From Levilactobacillus yonginensis (GTDB lineage: Bacteria > Bacillota > Bacilli > Lactobacillales > Lactobacillaceae), in assembly GCF_003946265.1 (NCBI RefSeq), contig NZ_RHNO01000011.1, positions 1 to 64,000 on the forward strand: a stretch of 64,000 nucleotides of DNA, in the 5' to 3' direction. The notes under the pieces are model-generated. The model saw only the letters and a program-made list of their open reading frames with translations, did not search any database and was not told where the DNA came from. The translations under genes and the position numbers were made by a program. Positions 26,386 to 35,777 of this stretch are shown here, piece after piece. Within the stretch, counting starts at the first letter, position 1; the number at the start of each line of letters is the position of its first letter.

Positions 26386-27111
26386 TTGGAAACAAAGACA
26401 GAAGGTAGTTGGTTAAAAAACCAACTGTTTACGAATTGGAAGAAGTTTGAGATTAGTTATGTAATTGTTCTGATTCTCTTACAGATTGTGGTGTATTTCA
26501 TTGCACCGGATAGCATTATTGGAATGATTTCAGGCGTTGCTGGGGTATTGTGTCTGGTGTACGGGATGAAGGGCCGCAAGATTTCCTTTATTTTCGGGTT
26601 AGTCCAGTGCCTCGCTATGACTTACATCGCCTGGATCAGTCACGCATATGGGTCCTTTGCTATGGACATCATTTACGTAATTTCACAACCCATTGGGTGG
26701 GTTATGTGGGGGCAAGACGAAGCAACCCGGTCGTTTAAACCAACCACAAAACGCTGGATCTTCGCCGGTGCCTTTGCTGCTTGGCTAGTGGGTTGGGTCG
26801 TCCTATCGTTATTGCATGGCCAATTACCATACTTTGATTCCATTAATTTTGTGGTTAGCTTGATTGCGCAATTATTGTACATTCTGAAGTTCAAGGAAAA
26901 CTGGTCGCTGTGGATCGTCGTCAATATTGCCAACGTCATCTACTGGGGGGCTCTGACCACTCAGGCCCTGATGGGAACTGCTCAAGTTGGCACATTGGGG
27001 GCCAGTCTTTCTCAGGTAGCCTTACAACTGGCCCTGCTATTTAACGCTGTCTATGCGAACAAAGTCTGGGCTAGTGGGGAAGCTGATAATGAAGGTGGTG
27101 CCGGTAAGTAG
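26386..27111 (+). CDS. pnuC: Nicotinamide riboside transporter PnuC
   Basis: 241 aa membrane protein of the PnuC family with about seven hydrophobic segments. Family signatures: NWKKFEISY before the first helix, the VISQPIGWVMWG block and a C-terminal NVIYWG region. It imports nicotinamide riboside, a source of NAD; nadD (41774) in this window is another NAD gene. Start: TTG 26386 after GGGGGCG. A TTG at 26353 after GCGGAG is an alternative giving 11 more residues. A short out-of-frame ORF starting at ATG 26348 overlaps this region. Confidence 0.88.
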   Translation: METKTEGSWLKNQLFTNWKKFEISYVIVLILLQIVVYFIAPDSIIGMISGVAGVLCLVYGMKGRKISFIFGLVQCLAMTYIAWISHAYGSFAMDIIYVISQPIGWVMWGQDEATRSFKPTTKRWIFAGAFAAWLVGWVVLSLLHGQLPYFDSINFVVSLIAQLLYILKFKENWSLWIVVNIANVIYWGALTTQALMGTAQVGTLGASLSQVALQLALLFNAVYANKVWASGEADNEGGAGK

Positions 27112-27276
27112 GGTTAGCTTCTGTTAATCTAAGGTATTAGGGTAAAGTTAACGATAGGACGACTGATTACTTGTGTTTACGGTTAGTTTTGTTAAAATAT
27201 ACTCTAATAACCCCGAAACTGGTTGTGATTTTAGTGGCGACCAAGTCGGGAATTGATTGAAAGAAGGAGCGTTTCA

Positions 27277-27981
27277 ATGAACAACTTTGATCAGCAACCC
27301 CGTACGACGGTCAACACCGAGGTCGGCCTTAATAGCTTTTTAACCAAGATGTTTGGTTGGATGGGTGCGGCCGTGTTGGTCTCCGCTGTGACGGCGTTTT
27401 ACATGTCCACGCAGGTAACTCTCTTGCAGAGCTTACACGGTGGCAGCCTGTGGATTCCAATCATTGTTTGGTTTATCCTACCGTTCGTAATTAGTGGACA
27501 GTCCATGAAACGGCCAACCGTGGCTTTAGTAGGGCTTTTCGTTTATGCGGCCGTGACGGGGGCTGTCGTGTCCACGTATTCCTTGATTTTTACGAAGGAA
27601 GCCATGACCAGTGCGTTTGTCTCAGCGGCAGCTATCTTTGTGACCATGGCCGGTATCGGTCTCTTCACGAAGCGTGATCTCAGTAAATTTGGGACTCAGG
27701 CCACAGCGGCTTTAATCGGACTAATCGTGGCGATGGTCATCAACATGTTCTTACAGAACAGTTTCTTAACGTTGATTTTTTCATTCGTCGCTGTGATTAT
27801 CTTCTCCGTTCTGACGGCGTTTGATACGCAACGGATGCAACAGATGTACCTCAAGTATGGCGATCAGGTTTCTGTCACTGGTTTAGCTGTTAACGGGGCC
27901 TTGCAACTGTATTTGGACTTCGTCAACCTGTTCTTACAACTCTTACAAATCTTTGGTATATTCGGCGGCAACAACGATTAA
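27277..27981 (+). CDS. Bax inhibitor-1/YccA-family membrane protein
   Basis: 234 aa with seven predicted membrane segments, typical of the BI-1/TMBIM family. The conserved end contains FDTQRMQQMY and a hydrophobic seventh helix. Bacterial members such as YetJ are pH-sensitive calcium leak channels; others interact with FtsH. The exact role here is not known. ATG 27277 follows AAGGAG by 7 nt. Single gene with a terminator. Confidence 0.88.
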   Translation: MNNFDQQPRTTVNTEVGLNSFLTKMFGWMGAAVLVSAVTAFYMSTQVTLLQSLHGGSLWIPIIVWFILPFVISGQSMKRPTVALVGLFVYAAVTGAVVSTYSLIFTKEAMTSAFVSAAAIFVTMAGIGLFTKRDLSKFGTQATAALIGLIVAMVINMFLQNSFLTLIFSFVAVIIFSVLTAFDTQRMQQMYLKYGDQVSVTGLAVNGALQLYLDFVNLFLQLLQIFGIFGGNND

Positions 27982-27994
27982 CCGTCCGGTAACT

Positions 27995-28029
27995 TAAGGG
28001 GTCGAGACACTTGTCTCGGCTCCTTTTTT
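27995..28029 (+). terminator. Terminator of the BI-1 gene
   Basis: AGGGGTCGAGACA / TGTCTCGGCTCCT stem (short loop) followed by six T; similar in sequence to the leuS terminator. Confidence 0.9.
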
Positions 28030-28341
28030 CTTTTTCTCACCGCCCTCAATACTGCTGGTTAGATGGGGGCGGAAAATGACGATTAAATGTGTCTGAAATG
28101 GCAGGTGTGACGACTGGATTTAGGCTACGCTAGGTAACATATCGGCATTGGCTAATAGATGGTAACGGCATTATTCGGCATCTCAGGTGATCAGTTTTTG
28201 GTAATGGAGGAGTGAAAAACGCTATCCCACTACCATAATTTCCAACGGATTACCCGTTATTGTTTCGGGTTTGGACAGTTTTTTGGTAAAATAGACTTAG
28301 AATACTCGAGCATGGTTAGCATGACTCGAAAGGAGCGGAAC
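28030..28341. other. Intergenic region upstream of polA
   Basis: About 310 nt without a supported gene. TAAAAT near 28286 is a likely -10 for the polA operon. Nothing else recognised. Confidence 0.5.
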
Positions 28342-31008
28342 ATGGCGGAAAAACGTTTATTATTGATTGATGGTAACAGTGTCACTTTTAAGGCTTTTTT
28401 CGCGCTATACACGGCATTGGGGAAGTTCACCAACAGTGAGGGCCTCCATACCAACGCCATTTACGGCTTCAATACGATGCTGGAAACGATGTTAGATGTG
28501 GTCAAGCCCACACACGCATTAGTAGCTTTTGATGCGGGGAAGACAACGTTTCGGACAAAAATGTACGACAACTATAAGGGTGGCCGGGCCAAGACGGCAC
28601 CAGAACTCTCGGAACAGTTCCCTTACGTTAAGGAACTCTTGGCTGCACGAGGCATCCAAACCTACGAATTGCCCGACTTTGAAGCTGATGACATCATCGG
28701 GACCTTGGCTCGTCAAGCTGAGGAAGATGGGTTTACCACGACCATCGTGACCGGTGACCGGGACTTGACGCAATTGGCTGACGAACATACAACAGTTTCA
28801 ATTTCCAAAAAAGGTGTTAGTGAGATTGAACACTACACGCCCGCTTACGTGAAAGAAAAGATGGGTGTGACGCCAGAGCAAATCATTGACATCAAGGGGT
28901 TACAGGGGGATAACTCTGACAATTATCCAGGGGTCGCTGGTGTTGGCCCTAAGCGTGCCGTTGATTTGGTTGGCAAATACGGTAGCATCGAGAACATCTA
29001 TGATCATATTGATGAGATTACCGCTAAGAAGCTAAAGGAACATCTGCTTGAGGACCACGACCAGGCACTTCTAGCCAAACAATTAGCCACAATTAAACGG
29101 GATGCGCCCGTAGCCAAGCGCGTTGAGGACTTGGTTTACACCGGAGATGATACGGACAGTTTGGTGGCCTTCTATCAACGGATGAACTTCAATCAATTTT
29201 TAAGCAAAATGAGCATTGACGGTGAGGCACCAACGGCAACGCCAGGTTTGGAAGAAATTACTTACACGGTCTTAACGGCGGACAATTTACAGAAATTGCC
29301 AGCATTTGAGAGTGGTTGTGAATTTTATTTAGAAATGTTAGCCGATAATTATCATTTAGCGGACTTGGCTGGATTCGCGATCGGTAATGAAGATCATTGG
29401 TGGGTCAGTCGAGATGTCAGCCTCTTACAGCAGGCACCCTTAAAGACGCTTTTAGAGTCGTCTAAGGTTGCTAAACAAGTCTTTGACGCCAAGCGGACAT
29501 ACGTGGCTTTACAACGCTTAGGCATTACTCTAGCAGGGGTTGATTTTGACCTACTCCTGAGTTCATACCTTTTGAACACCTATGACAATAGCAATGATTT
29601 GGGCCGAGTTGCGATGGAACATGGCTATCACCAAGTTGCTACGGACGAAGATGTCTATGGGAAGGGTGCTAAGGAGGCTATTCCCGATGACGATGATGTC
29701 TTCTTCAAGCACCTAGCACGGAAGACCCGAGCCATTGAGCAGTTGCGGCCGCAATTATTTAAAGGGCTAGAGGAAAATGAACAGACGAAACTTTACCGTG
29801 AGATTGAATTGCCAATGGCCTTTGTCTTGGCACGAATGGAAGTTGCCGGCATTACGGTTCAAGCCTCAGAACTGGAGGCCATGGGTAGCAAATTCACGGA
29901 ACAGTTGGCTGAAATTGAACAGACCATTTACAACGAAGCGGGCGAAGAGTTTAATATTGGCTCACCTAAGCAACTGGGGCACATCTTGTTCGAGAAGATG
30001 GGGTTACCCGTTATCAAGAAGACCAAGACAGGTTATTCTACGGCCGTTGGTGTTCTGGAAAAACTAGCAGCTGAGGCACCTATCGCTGAAAATATTTTAC
30101 GCTACCGGAAGATTGCGAAGATTCAGTCCACCTACGTTGAAGGATTGTTGAAGGTGATTCATCCGGATGACCATAAGGTTCACACGCGGTACCTTCAAAC
30201 GTTGACGCAGACGGGGCGGCTATCATCCGTTGATCCTAATCTGCAAAACATTCCAGTGCGCAATGAAGAGGGGCGAGCCATTCGTAAGGCGTTTGTCCCC
30301 CGGCACCCTGATTGGGAAATCTTTTCTTCTGACTACTCGCAAATTGAATTGCGGGTGCTAGCTCATATGAGTCACGACGCCAATATGCAGGAGGCCTTCC
30401 GCGAGGGTCAAGATATTCATGCCGCTACTGCGCGTCGAATCTTCAAGATGGGGCCGGACGAAGAAGTTACACCGAATATTCGGCGGCAGGCCAAGGCCGT
30501 GAATTTTGGAATTGTCTATGGTATCAGCGACTTTGGATTGTCACAAAATATTGGTATTTCACGTAAACAGGCCAAGAACTTTATTGACACCTACTTTGAG
30601 GAGTACCCTGGGGTTAAGGCGTACACGGAGCGAATGGTCCAACAAGCCCACGAACTTGGGTATGTAGAAACGATTGCGCACCGGCGGCGGTATTTACCGG
30701 ACATCAATTCCCGCAACTTTAATCAGCGTTCTTTTGCTGAACGGACGGCGATGAACACGCCAATTCAGGGGAGTGCAGCTGATATTATTAAGATTGCTAT
30801 GATCCGGATGGAAGCGGCCTTAAAGGAAAAGAAGCTACAAGCTACCATGTTGCTACAGGTTCATGATGAGTTGATTTTTGAAGCACCAGCTGAAGAAATT
30901 GAAACGCTGGCCAAATTGGTGCCCAGTGTGATGGACTCTGCCATTGACTTAGAAATTCCGTTGAAGGTGGAAAGTCATTACGGACCAACCTGGTATGACG
31001 CTAAATAG
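28342..31008 (+). CDS. polA: DNA polymerase I
   Basis: 888 aa. N-terminal 5' nuclease (1 to about 300; ADDIIGTLA and GDNSDNYPGVAGVGPKRA), a central 3'-5' exonuclease fold that lacks its acidic catalytic residues (as in Bacillus and Thermus enzymes), and the C-terminal polymerase with DYSQIELRVLAH (motif A), RRQAKAVNFGIVYG (motif B) and LLQVHDELIFE (motif C). Fills gaps and removes RNA primers. ATG 28342 follows GAAAGGAG. Heads an operon polA-mutM-coaE-nrdR-dnaB-dnaI with tight spacing. Confidence 0.97.
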   Translation: MAEKRLLLIDGNSVTFKAFFALYTALGKFTNSEGLHTNAIYGFNTMLETMLDVVKPTHALVAFDAGKTTFRTKMYDNYKGGRAKTAPELSEQFPYVKELLAARGIQTYELPDFEADDIIGTLARQAEEDGFTTTIVTGDRDLTQLADEHTTVSISKKGVSEIEHYTPAYVKEKMGVTPEQIIDIKGLQGDNSDNYPGVAGVGPKRAVDLVGKYGSIENIYDHIDEITAKKLKEHLLEDHDQALLAKQLATIKRDAPVAKRVEDLVYTGDDTDSLVAFYQRMNFNQFLSKMSIDGEAPTATPGLEEITYTVLTADNLQKLPAFESGCEFYLEMLADNYHLADLAGFAIGNEDHWWVSRDVSLLQQAPLKTLLESSKVAKQVFDAKRTYVALQRLGITLAGVDFDLLLSSYLLNTYDNSNDLGRVAMEHGYHQVATDEDVYGKGAKEAIPDDDDVFFKHLARKTRAIEQLRPQLFKGLEENEQTKLYREIELPMAFVLARMEVAGITVQASELEAMGSKFTEQLAEIEQTIYNEAGEEFNIGSPKQLGHILFEKMGLPVIKKTKTGYSTAVGVLEKLAAEAPIAENILRYRKIAKIQSTYVEGLLKVIHPDDHKVHTRYLQTLTQTGRLSSVDPNLQNIPVRNEEGRAIRKAFVPRHPDWEIFSSDYSQIELRVLAHMSHDANMQEAFREGQDIHAATARRIFKMGPDEEVTPNIRRQAKAVNFGIVYGISDFGLSQNIGISRKQAKNFIDTYFEEYPGVKAYTERMVQQAHELGYVETIAHRRRYLPDINSRNFNQRSFAERTAMNTPIQGSAADIIKIAMIRMEAALKEKKLQATMLLQVHDELIFEAPAEEIETLAKLVPSVMDSAIDLEIPLKVESHYGPTWYDAK

Positions 31009-31029
31009 TCGGTAAAAGGAGAGGTCAGT

Positions 31030-31890
31030 ATGCCAGAATTACCTGAAGTTGAAACAGTTCGACGGGGGTTGACCCGCCTAGTTGAGGGGGCCACGATTGA
31101 TCACGTTGAGGTTTTTTATCGTAAGATGGTGACACCTGAAGCCGAGGTGTTTACCGTGGAGTTAATTGGCAGAAAGATTGAGCGAATTGATCGACGGGGA
31201 AAGTATCTCCTCTTTCGATTTAGTGGTGACCTAACACTGGTTTCACACCTGCGGATGGAAGGAAAGTATGATGTCCAGCCGGAGGGTAGCCCGGTTTTGA
31301 AGCACACCCACGTGGTTTTTCATTTGACGGACAATCGTGAGCTTCGCTATACCGATACCCGGAAGTTTGGTCGGATGCGCCTAGTGCCGACTGGTACTGA
31401 GGAAACGGCTCTGCCATCGTTAGGCAAGTTAGGGCCAGAACCGACTGAGGACTCGTTAACGCTGGCTTACATGCAGACGATTTTTGGTAAGTCTCACAAA
31501 ATTGTGAAACCATTTTTGCTGGATCAAACGAAAATTGCTGGTTTGGGCAATATTTATGCGGATGAAGTCCTCTGGTTATCCAAAATTAATCCATTGACGC
31601 CAGTCGATGAATTGACGAATGCACAATTGGAAACCTTACGGGAAAACATCATTCAAGAATTGGCCATGGCAATTCAGGGACACGGAACAACCGTGCATTC
31701 ATTTTCGACCGCTTTTGGTGAGGCCGGTCAGTTTCAAAATCAGCTTCATGTTTATGGCCGAGAGGGCGAAGCCTGCGAACGTTGTGGAACTGAACTGGTT
31801 AAAATCAAGGTGGCTCAACGTGGTACGCACTACTGTCCACATTGCCAGCCACTGCCACCTGAAGCTTTAGAGGCGGTAACCGATGAGTGA
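31030..31890 (+). CDS. mutM: Formamidopyrimidine-DNA glycosylase (MutM/Fpg)
   Basis: 286 aa. Removes 8-oxoguanine and formamidopyrimidines and nicks the abasic site. The N terminus is MPELPEVETVRRGL with the catalytic Pro2 and Glu3 (after Met removal, P1 and E2). The C-terminal zinc finger is intact: CERCGT followed by YCPHCQP. It follows polA by 21 nt behind AAAAGGAG and overlaps coaE by 8 nt. Confidence 0.97.
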   Translation: MPELPEVETVRRGLTRLVEGATIDHVEVFYRKMVTPEAEVFTVELIGRKIERIDRRGKYLLFRFSGDLTLVSHLRMEGKYDVQPEGSPVLKHTHVVFHLTDNRELRYTDTRKFGRMRLVPTGTEETALPSLGKLGPEPTEDSLTLAYMQTIFGKSHKIVKPFLLDQTKIAGLGNIYADEVLWLSKINPLTPVDELTNAQLETLRENIIQELAMAIQGHGTTVHSFSTAFGEAGQFQNQLHVYGREGEACERCGTELVKIKVAQRGTHYCPHCQPLPPEALEAVTDE

Positions 31891-32512
31891 AATCTGGGGG
31901 CTGACCGGTGGCATTGCGACGGGTAAATCGACGGTCAGTACCTGGTTACGTGAGGCAGGACTGCCGATTATTGATGCGGATGTGATTGCCCGCCAAGTGG
32001 TGGCACCTGGGACGCCAGGACTTAGTCGAATTGAACAGGCTTTTGGTGCTGAATTTATTCACGATGGTGCGTTGGACCGGCAGAAATTGGGCCAACTTGT
32101 CTTTCATGATCCCGAACAACTGCACCAACTAGAAAGCATCACGACGCCACGGATTCAAGCTGAGATTCAACGCCAATTGGCTGTCTATCGTGCGGCTAAG
32201 GCGCCTGTTGTCGTGATTGATGCCCCGACCCTTTTTGAGGTGGGTTACTTGGTAGACCTCGTCGACCATATTCTAGTGGTAGCTACGGACTCAGTCACAC
32301 AACAGCAACGGTTAATGGCTAGGAATCACCTCTCTGCAGTGGATGCTCAGGCCCGTATGGCGCGACAATGGCCCATTGAGGAAAAGATTGCCCGCGCTAC
32401 CGTTGTTATTGATAACGGGGGAACGATTGCCCAAACGTTACAACAAGTGGTAAAATGGCTTGACACGAACAATTTTGGAAAAAGTCAACAAATTAAACGA
32501 GGTGACCAATAA
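31883..32512 (+). CDS. coaE: Dephospho-CoA kinase
   Basis: 209 aa. Last step of coenzyme A synthesis, phosphorylating dephospho-CoA. P-loop [12 protein letters not shown] at the N terminus, [10 protein letters not shown] next, and the LID region [16 protein letters not shown]. Its ATG overlaps the end of mutM and its stop shares one base with the nrdR start, so expression is coupled. Confidence 0.96.
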   Translation: MSEIWGLTGGIATGKSTVSTWLREAGLPIIDADVIARQVVAPGTPGLSRIEQAFGAEFIHDGALDRQKLGQLVFHDPEQLHQLESITTPRIQAEIQRQLAVYRAAKAPVVVIDAPTLFEVGYLVDLVDHILVVATDSVTQQQRLMARNHLSAVDAQARMARQWPIEEKIARATVVIDNGGTIAQTLQQVVKWLDTNNFGKSQQIKRGDQ

Positions 32513-33033
32513 TGCAGTGTCCGCACTGTCATCATAATGGATCGCGGGTCGTCGATAGCCGGCCCACAGACGACGGACGAGTTATTCGCCGGCGCCGGGA
32601 GTGTGAGAGCTGCGGCTTTCGTTTCACGACGTTTGAACGGGTCGAAGTGACGCCGTTGTTGGTGATCAAGAAGAATGGGACTCGTGAAGAGTTCAACCGC
32701 GAAAAGATTTTGCGAGGGATTATTCGTTCAGCAGAAAAGCGACCAGTCGGCATGGACGTTATGACGAACGTTGTCGATGAGGTTGAAAACAAGATTCGGG
32801 CGCTGGGCGTCAACGAAATTTCAAGTCAGTTAATCGGGGAATATGTGATGAACCGGTTAGTGGATGTCGATGAGATTGCCTATATCCGATTTGCTAGTGT
32901 CTATCGGCAATTCAAGGATACTGGTGTCTTCTTTAATGAATTAAAGGACATGCTAGACAAGGATAAGATTAAAGCGACTAAAGAAAAGGATTCAAGTAAA
33001 AAACGAACGAACCACCAAAGTGAGGCGAAATAA
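32512..33033 (+). CDS. nrdR: Transcriptional repressor NrdR
   Basis: 173 aa. Zinc ribbon with C3, C6, C31 and C34 ([11 protein letters not shown] and [13 protein letters not shown]) plus an ATP-cone domain (about 46-136). It senses ATP/dATP and represses ribonucleotide reductase genes at NrdR boxes. No NrdR box was recognised in this window and no nrd gene is present. Basic C-terminal tail. The ATG is 9 nt after GAGGTGA and overlaps the coaE stop. Confidence 0.97.
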   Translation: MQCPHCHHNGSRVVDSRPTDDGRVIRRRRECESCGFRFTTFERVEVTPLLVIKKNGTREEFNREKILRGIIRSAEKRPVGMDVMTNVVDEVENKIRALGVNEISSQLIGEYVMNRLVDVDEIAYIRFASVYRQFKDTGVFFNELKDMLDKDKIKATKEKDSSKKRTNHQSEAK

Positions 33034-33036
33034 GGC

Positions 33037-34416
33037 ATGGAGGATTCCTGGCACCAGTTGCAACCAAAGACCGGCTTTTTGGTTCGGTTGGCAGACCGGT
33101 TGACCGATCAAAGTTGGCAAACTTTGACGCAGCTTTACCAGCCGATTATTGGACCGAGTGCCGCGGGGCTCTACTCGGCCCTTTTTTGGCTCCCTGAACG
33201 GTCTAATTATAAGCGACATGCCACGATTTTAGGCTTACTCGGGATGGACCTGGCAAATTTTTATCAGGCACGATTGCGGTTGGAAGCGACCGGACTCTTG
33301 GTGACAACTTACAAGACGCGTGATGAACTGACGAGTTTTACCTACGAGTTGCACGCGCCCTTGTTACCAGTGGACTTTTTCAAGGATGATCTTCTCAGTG
33401 TGCAGCTTTTAGGGGTTGTGGGTGAAGAGTTGTATCGCACGCTCGTTACCAATACGACGTCTAAACCGCTGCCAGCTAATGATGAGCAAGACATCACCAA
33501 AAACTTTTTGGATGTTTTTCATGTCGACGGACAGGAACTCAGTCGCTTGCCGGCTGCAATTACGGCTACTCGAGAAACACTACCGACGAGCAGTGCGGCT
33601 CCGGCAATTTTACCCACGCAGGATGAGGATTTTGATTTCAAACTCTTAGGTGAAATTCTAGAACATTCATTCATCGAAACCCAGGCATTGCGCGGACAAC
33701 GTCAGTTACTTTTGACTGAGCATGCCACCTATGGCCTGGACGAGGTTACAATGGCCCGTTACGTCGGAGAGGCAACGGATCTGGCTACCAATCAATTTAA
33801 TGCCGAACAGTTTAAACGGATTATTGCTCAGCACTTTGGGCAGCAGCATCGAGGGGTGACGGCAGCTGCTATGGGCACTCAGGCCACGCCGGCAGCTCAG
33901 CCAGCGAGTCAGGTATCCCGGGCAAACTCTGCCGAACAGGCTTTACTCCAGGTTGCTAGCAAGACAGCACCCGCAGTCTTTTTGCAGGCCATCAAGCAAA
34001 AGAACGGGGGGTATGTCACGGATGGGGAACAAAGGATCGTTCGTGATTTAGTCAGCCGACAGTTGTTCCCAGAAGCCGTCTTGAATTTAATGATTTACCA
34101 CGTCTTGGTAGACGAGGACCGGCCAACCCTGAACAAGAATCTACTGGATACGATTGCGAATGATTGGAGTCGGTCTAAGATTACGACGCCGCAGTTGGCG
34201 ATTCAGAAGATTCGTGAACGACAGCAGGCCGCACGTAAGCCACGCCAATCCCGGCCCCGGCAGTCAACCGTTAAGGAGACTTTGCCGGATTGGGCTAAGA
34301 AACCCGCCGCAAATGAAGAGACGGCAACGGCGAAGCTGACGCCGGAACAGCAAACCCAATTACAGGCACGAATCGCAAAACTCAAAGATCGTAACGCACA
34401 AGGGAAGGAGGAATAA
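33037..34416 (+). CDS. dnaB: Replication initiation/membrane attachment protein DnaB (helicase co-loader)
   Basis: 459 aa. Firmicute DnaB (not the helicase): N-terminal winged-helix-like domain (about 1-110) and a DnaD/DnaB DDBH2 domain near residues 305-400 with the diagnostic LLDTIANDWSRSKITTPQLAIQKIRE pattern. It acts with DnaD and DnaI to load the replicative helicase. Start ATG 33037, 3 nt after nrdR; the ribosome site (GTGAGG) is somewhat distant. dnaI follows by 3 nt. Confidence 0.93.
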   Translation: MEDSWHQLQPKTGFLVRLADRLTDQSWQTLTQLYQPIIGPSAAGLYSALFWLPERSNYKRHATILGLLGMDLANFYQARLRLEATGLLVTTYKTRDELTSFTYELHAPLLPVDFFKDDLLSVQLLGVVGEELYRTLVTNTTSKPLPANDEQDITKNFLDVFHVDGQELSRLPAAITATRETLPTSSAAPAILPTQDEDFDFKLLGEILEHSFIETQALRGQRQLLLTEHATYGLDEVTMARYVGEATDLATNQFNAEQFKRIIAQHFGQQHRGVTAAAMGTQATPAAQPASQVSRANSAEQALLQVASKTAPAVFLQAIKQKNGGYVTDGEQRIVRDLVSRQLFPEAVLNLMIYHVLVDEDRPTLNKNLLDTIANDWSRSKITTPQLAIQKIRERQQAARKPRQSRPRQSTVKETLPDWAKKPAANEETATAKLTPEQQTQLQARIAKLKDRNAQGKEE

Positions 34417-34419
34417 GCG

Positions 34420-35346
34420 ATGGAGGATCTCAGTAAAACCATGCAACAATTGATGAATTCTCGTCATTTGAACGACAACTATCGGCAATTGATGGCTAAG
34501 GTCTACGACGACCCTAAGGTGACAGCCTTTTATCAGGCCCACAAGGAAGAATTAACTGAGGACGTTCTGACCCGGTCCGCTGCTAAACTCTATGAATTCG
34601 TTTCGGAACGTGAAAAATTGGCTAAGGGTGGGACCACTTTTGCAACTGGTTATGAACCGCAGTTAATTGTCTCCAATCATTTGATCGATGTGGCCTATGT
34701 TCCAACGGCGGCGACACAAGAAAAGCAAGCCCAGCAACAGCTTCGTCAGCGAGTGAAGTCGATTGCCATGCCTAAGAGTATTCGTGAGGCAAGTCTAGAT
34801 AATTTTGACCAGGATTCTGATCGCGCGGAGGCTTTAATGGCCGCATTAGATTTTGTGGATGCCTATGAAGCCAGTCCGAAACGGCGACACCAGGCACTTT
34901 ATTTAGCTGGTAGTTTTGGCGTTGGAAAGACGTATTTGCTGGCCGCCGTTGCCAATCAATTAGCGGCTGATGGATTTTCCACCACGTTAGTTCATTTCCC
35001 TAGCTTTGCGGTGGAGATGAAGAATGCCATCGCCCAGAATGGGGTAGCAGACAAGCTAGATGCTTTGAAGCGGGCCCCTATCTTGATGGTTGATGATATT
35101 GGGGCGGACGCTATGTCGGCCTGGGTTCGCGATGATGTCTTAGGCGTTATCCTGGAATATCGGATGCAGGAGGAGCTGCCAACCTTTTTCAGCTCGAATT
35201 TTTCGATGGCTCAGTTAGAGAAAGAGCATCTAAGAATTTCGACGCGAGGGGACGATGAACCCTTGAAAGCGCAGCGTTTGATGCAGCGAATTCGGTTCTT
35301 AGCACGAGAAATCACAATGGTGGGAGTTAACCGCCGACCACAATAA
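34420..35346 (+). CDS. dnaI: Primosomal protein DnaI (helicase loader)
   Basis: 308 aa AAA+ ATPase that loads the replicative helicase. Walker A GSFGVGKTYLL near 164, Walker B ILMVDDIGAD near 214, sensor SSNFS near 260. The protein contains no cysteine, so the N-terminal zinc-binding fold described for Bacillus DnaI cannot form; at the equivalent place, before the conserved GYEPQL, the chain reads EREKLAKGGTTFAT. ATG follows AAGGAGG that lies inside the end of dnaB. Last gene of the operon. Confidence 0.95.
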   Translation: MEDLSKTMQQLMNSRHLNDNYRQLMAKVYDDPKVTAFYQAHKEELTEDVLTRSAAKLYEFVSEREKLAKGGTTFATGYEPQLIVSNHLIDVAYVPTAATQEKQAQQQLRQRVKSIAMPKSIREASLDNFDQDSDRAEALMAALDFVDAYEASPKRRHQALYLAGSFGVGKTYLLAAVANQLAADGFSTTLVHFPSFAVEMKNAIAQNGVADKLDALKRAPILMVDDIGADAMSAWVRDDVLGVILEYRMQEELPTFFSSNFSMAQLEKEHLRISTRGDDEPLKAQRLMQRIRFLAREITMVGVNRRPQ

Positions 35347-35461
35347 ATTCCGTTATATCGGGGATGAACTTACCTTGTGCTAAAACCATGGTGCCGTAAT
35401 GGTTTGCCATTGTGAACGAATGGTTAATTAAAAATTTTCACAATTTATTTTAATATTGTCC

Positions 35462-35490
35462 TTGACAATAATTCTAGAATGGTGTTTACT
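35462..35490 (+). promoter_or_regulatory. Promoter of the thrS T-box leader
   Basis: Perfect -35 TTGACA, 17-nt spacer, TTTACT; predicted start near 35498, just before T-box stem I. Confidence 0.7.
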
Positions 35491-35497
35491 GTATGTA

Positions 35498-35735
35498 TTG
35501 AAGCGGTGATGAGAAACACAATAACCACTTAGCACTCACAGGAAGAGTTGGTCTTGCTTGGAAGCCGGCTCGTGTGCTGATGATTATTACCATTCTCTAG
35601 CTATCGGGAGGAAATTTCCGGTCGGGTCGTTCCGTTATTAACGAGTTGAGTCCATGGAACTTAGTTCTGTGGAAAAATCGGGTGGAACCACGTTACGACG
35701 TCCCCAGTATCTATGATGATACTGGGGACTTTTTC
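35498..35735 (+). promoter_or_regulatory. T-box riboswitch, Thr specifier ACC
   Basis: GGGTGGAACCACG (35680-35692) is the antiterminator T-box. Stem I starts GATGAGAA and closes with TTCTC; the specifier ACC (35589-35591) is followed by A and then the closing strand. The apical segment GGAAGAGTTGG...GGAAGCCGG is typical. It terminates at GTCCCCAGTATC / GATACTGGGGAC plus T5 (35699-35735). tRNA-Thr(TGT) at 205-277 does not match ACC at the wobble base, so another Thr isoacceptor (GGT) is presumably sensed. Confidence 0.92.
35699..35735 (+). terminator. thrS T-box terminator
   Basis: Perfect 12-bp stem GTCCCCAGTATC / GATACTGGGGAC followed by five T. Confidence 0.93.
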
Positions 35736-35777
35736 GTTCTTTCCCCCAAAATCATAACAAGAAGGAGATCATGTATT

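Noticed and set aside
28228-28257. Tiny ORF after GGAGG upstream of polA
   Set aside because: Only about 8 codons from a GTG, no conservation evidence visible, and a promoter follows it.
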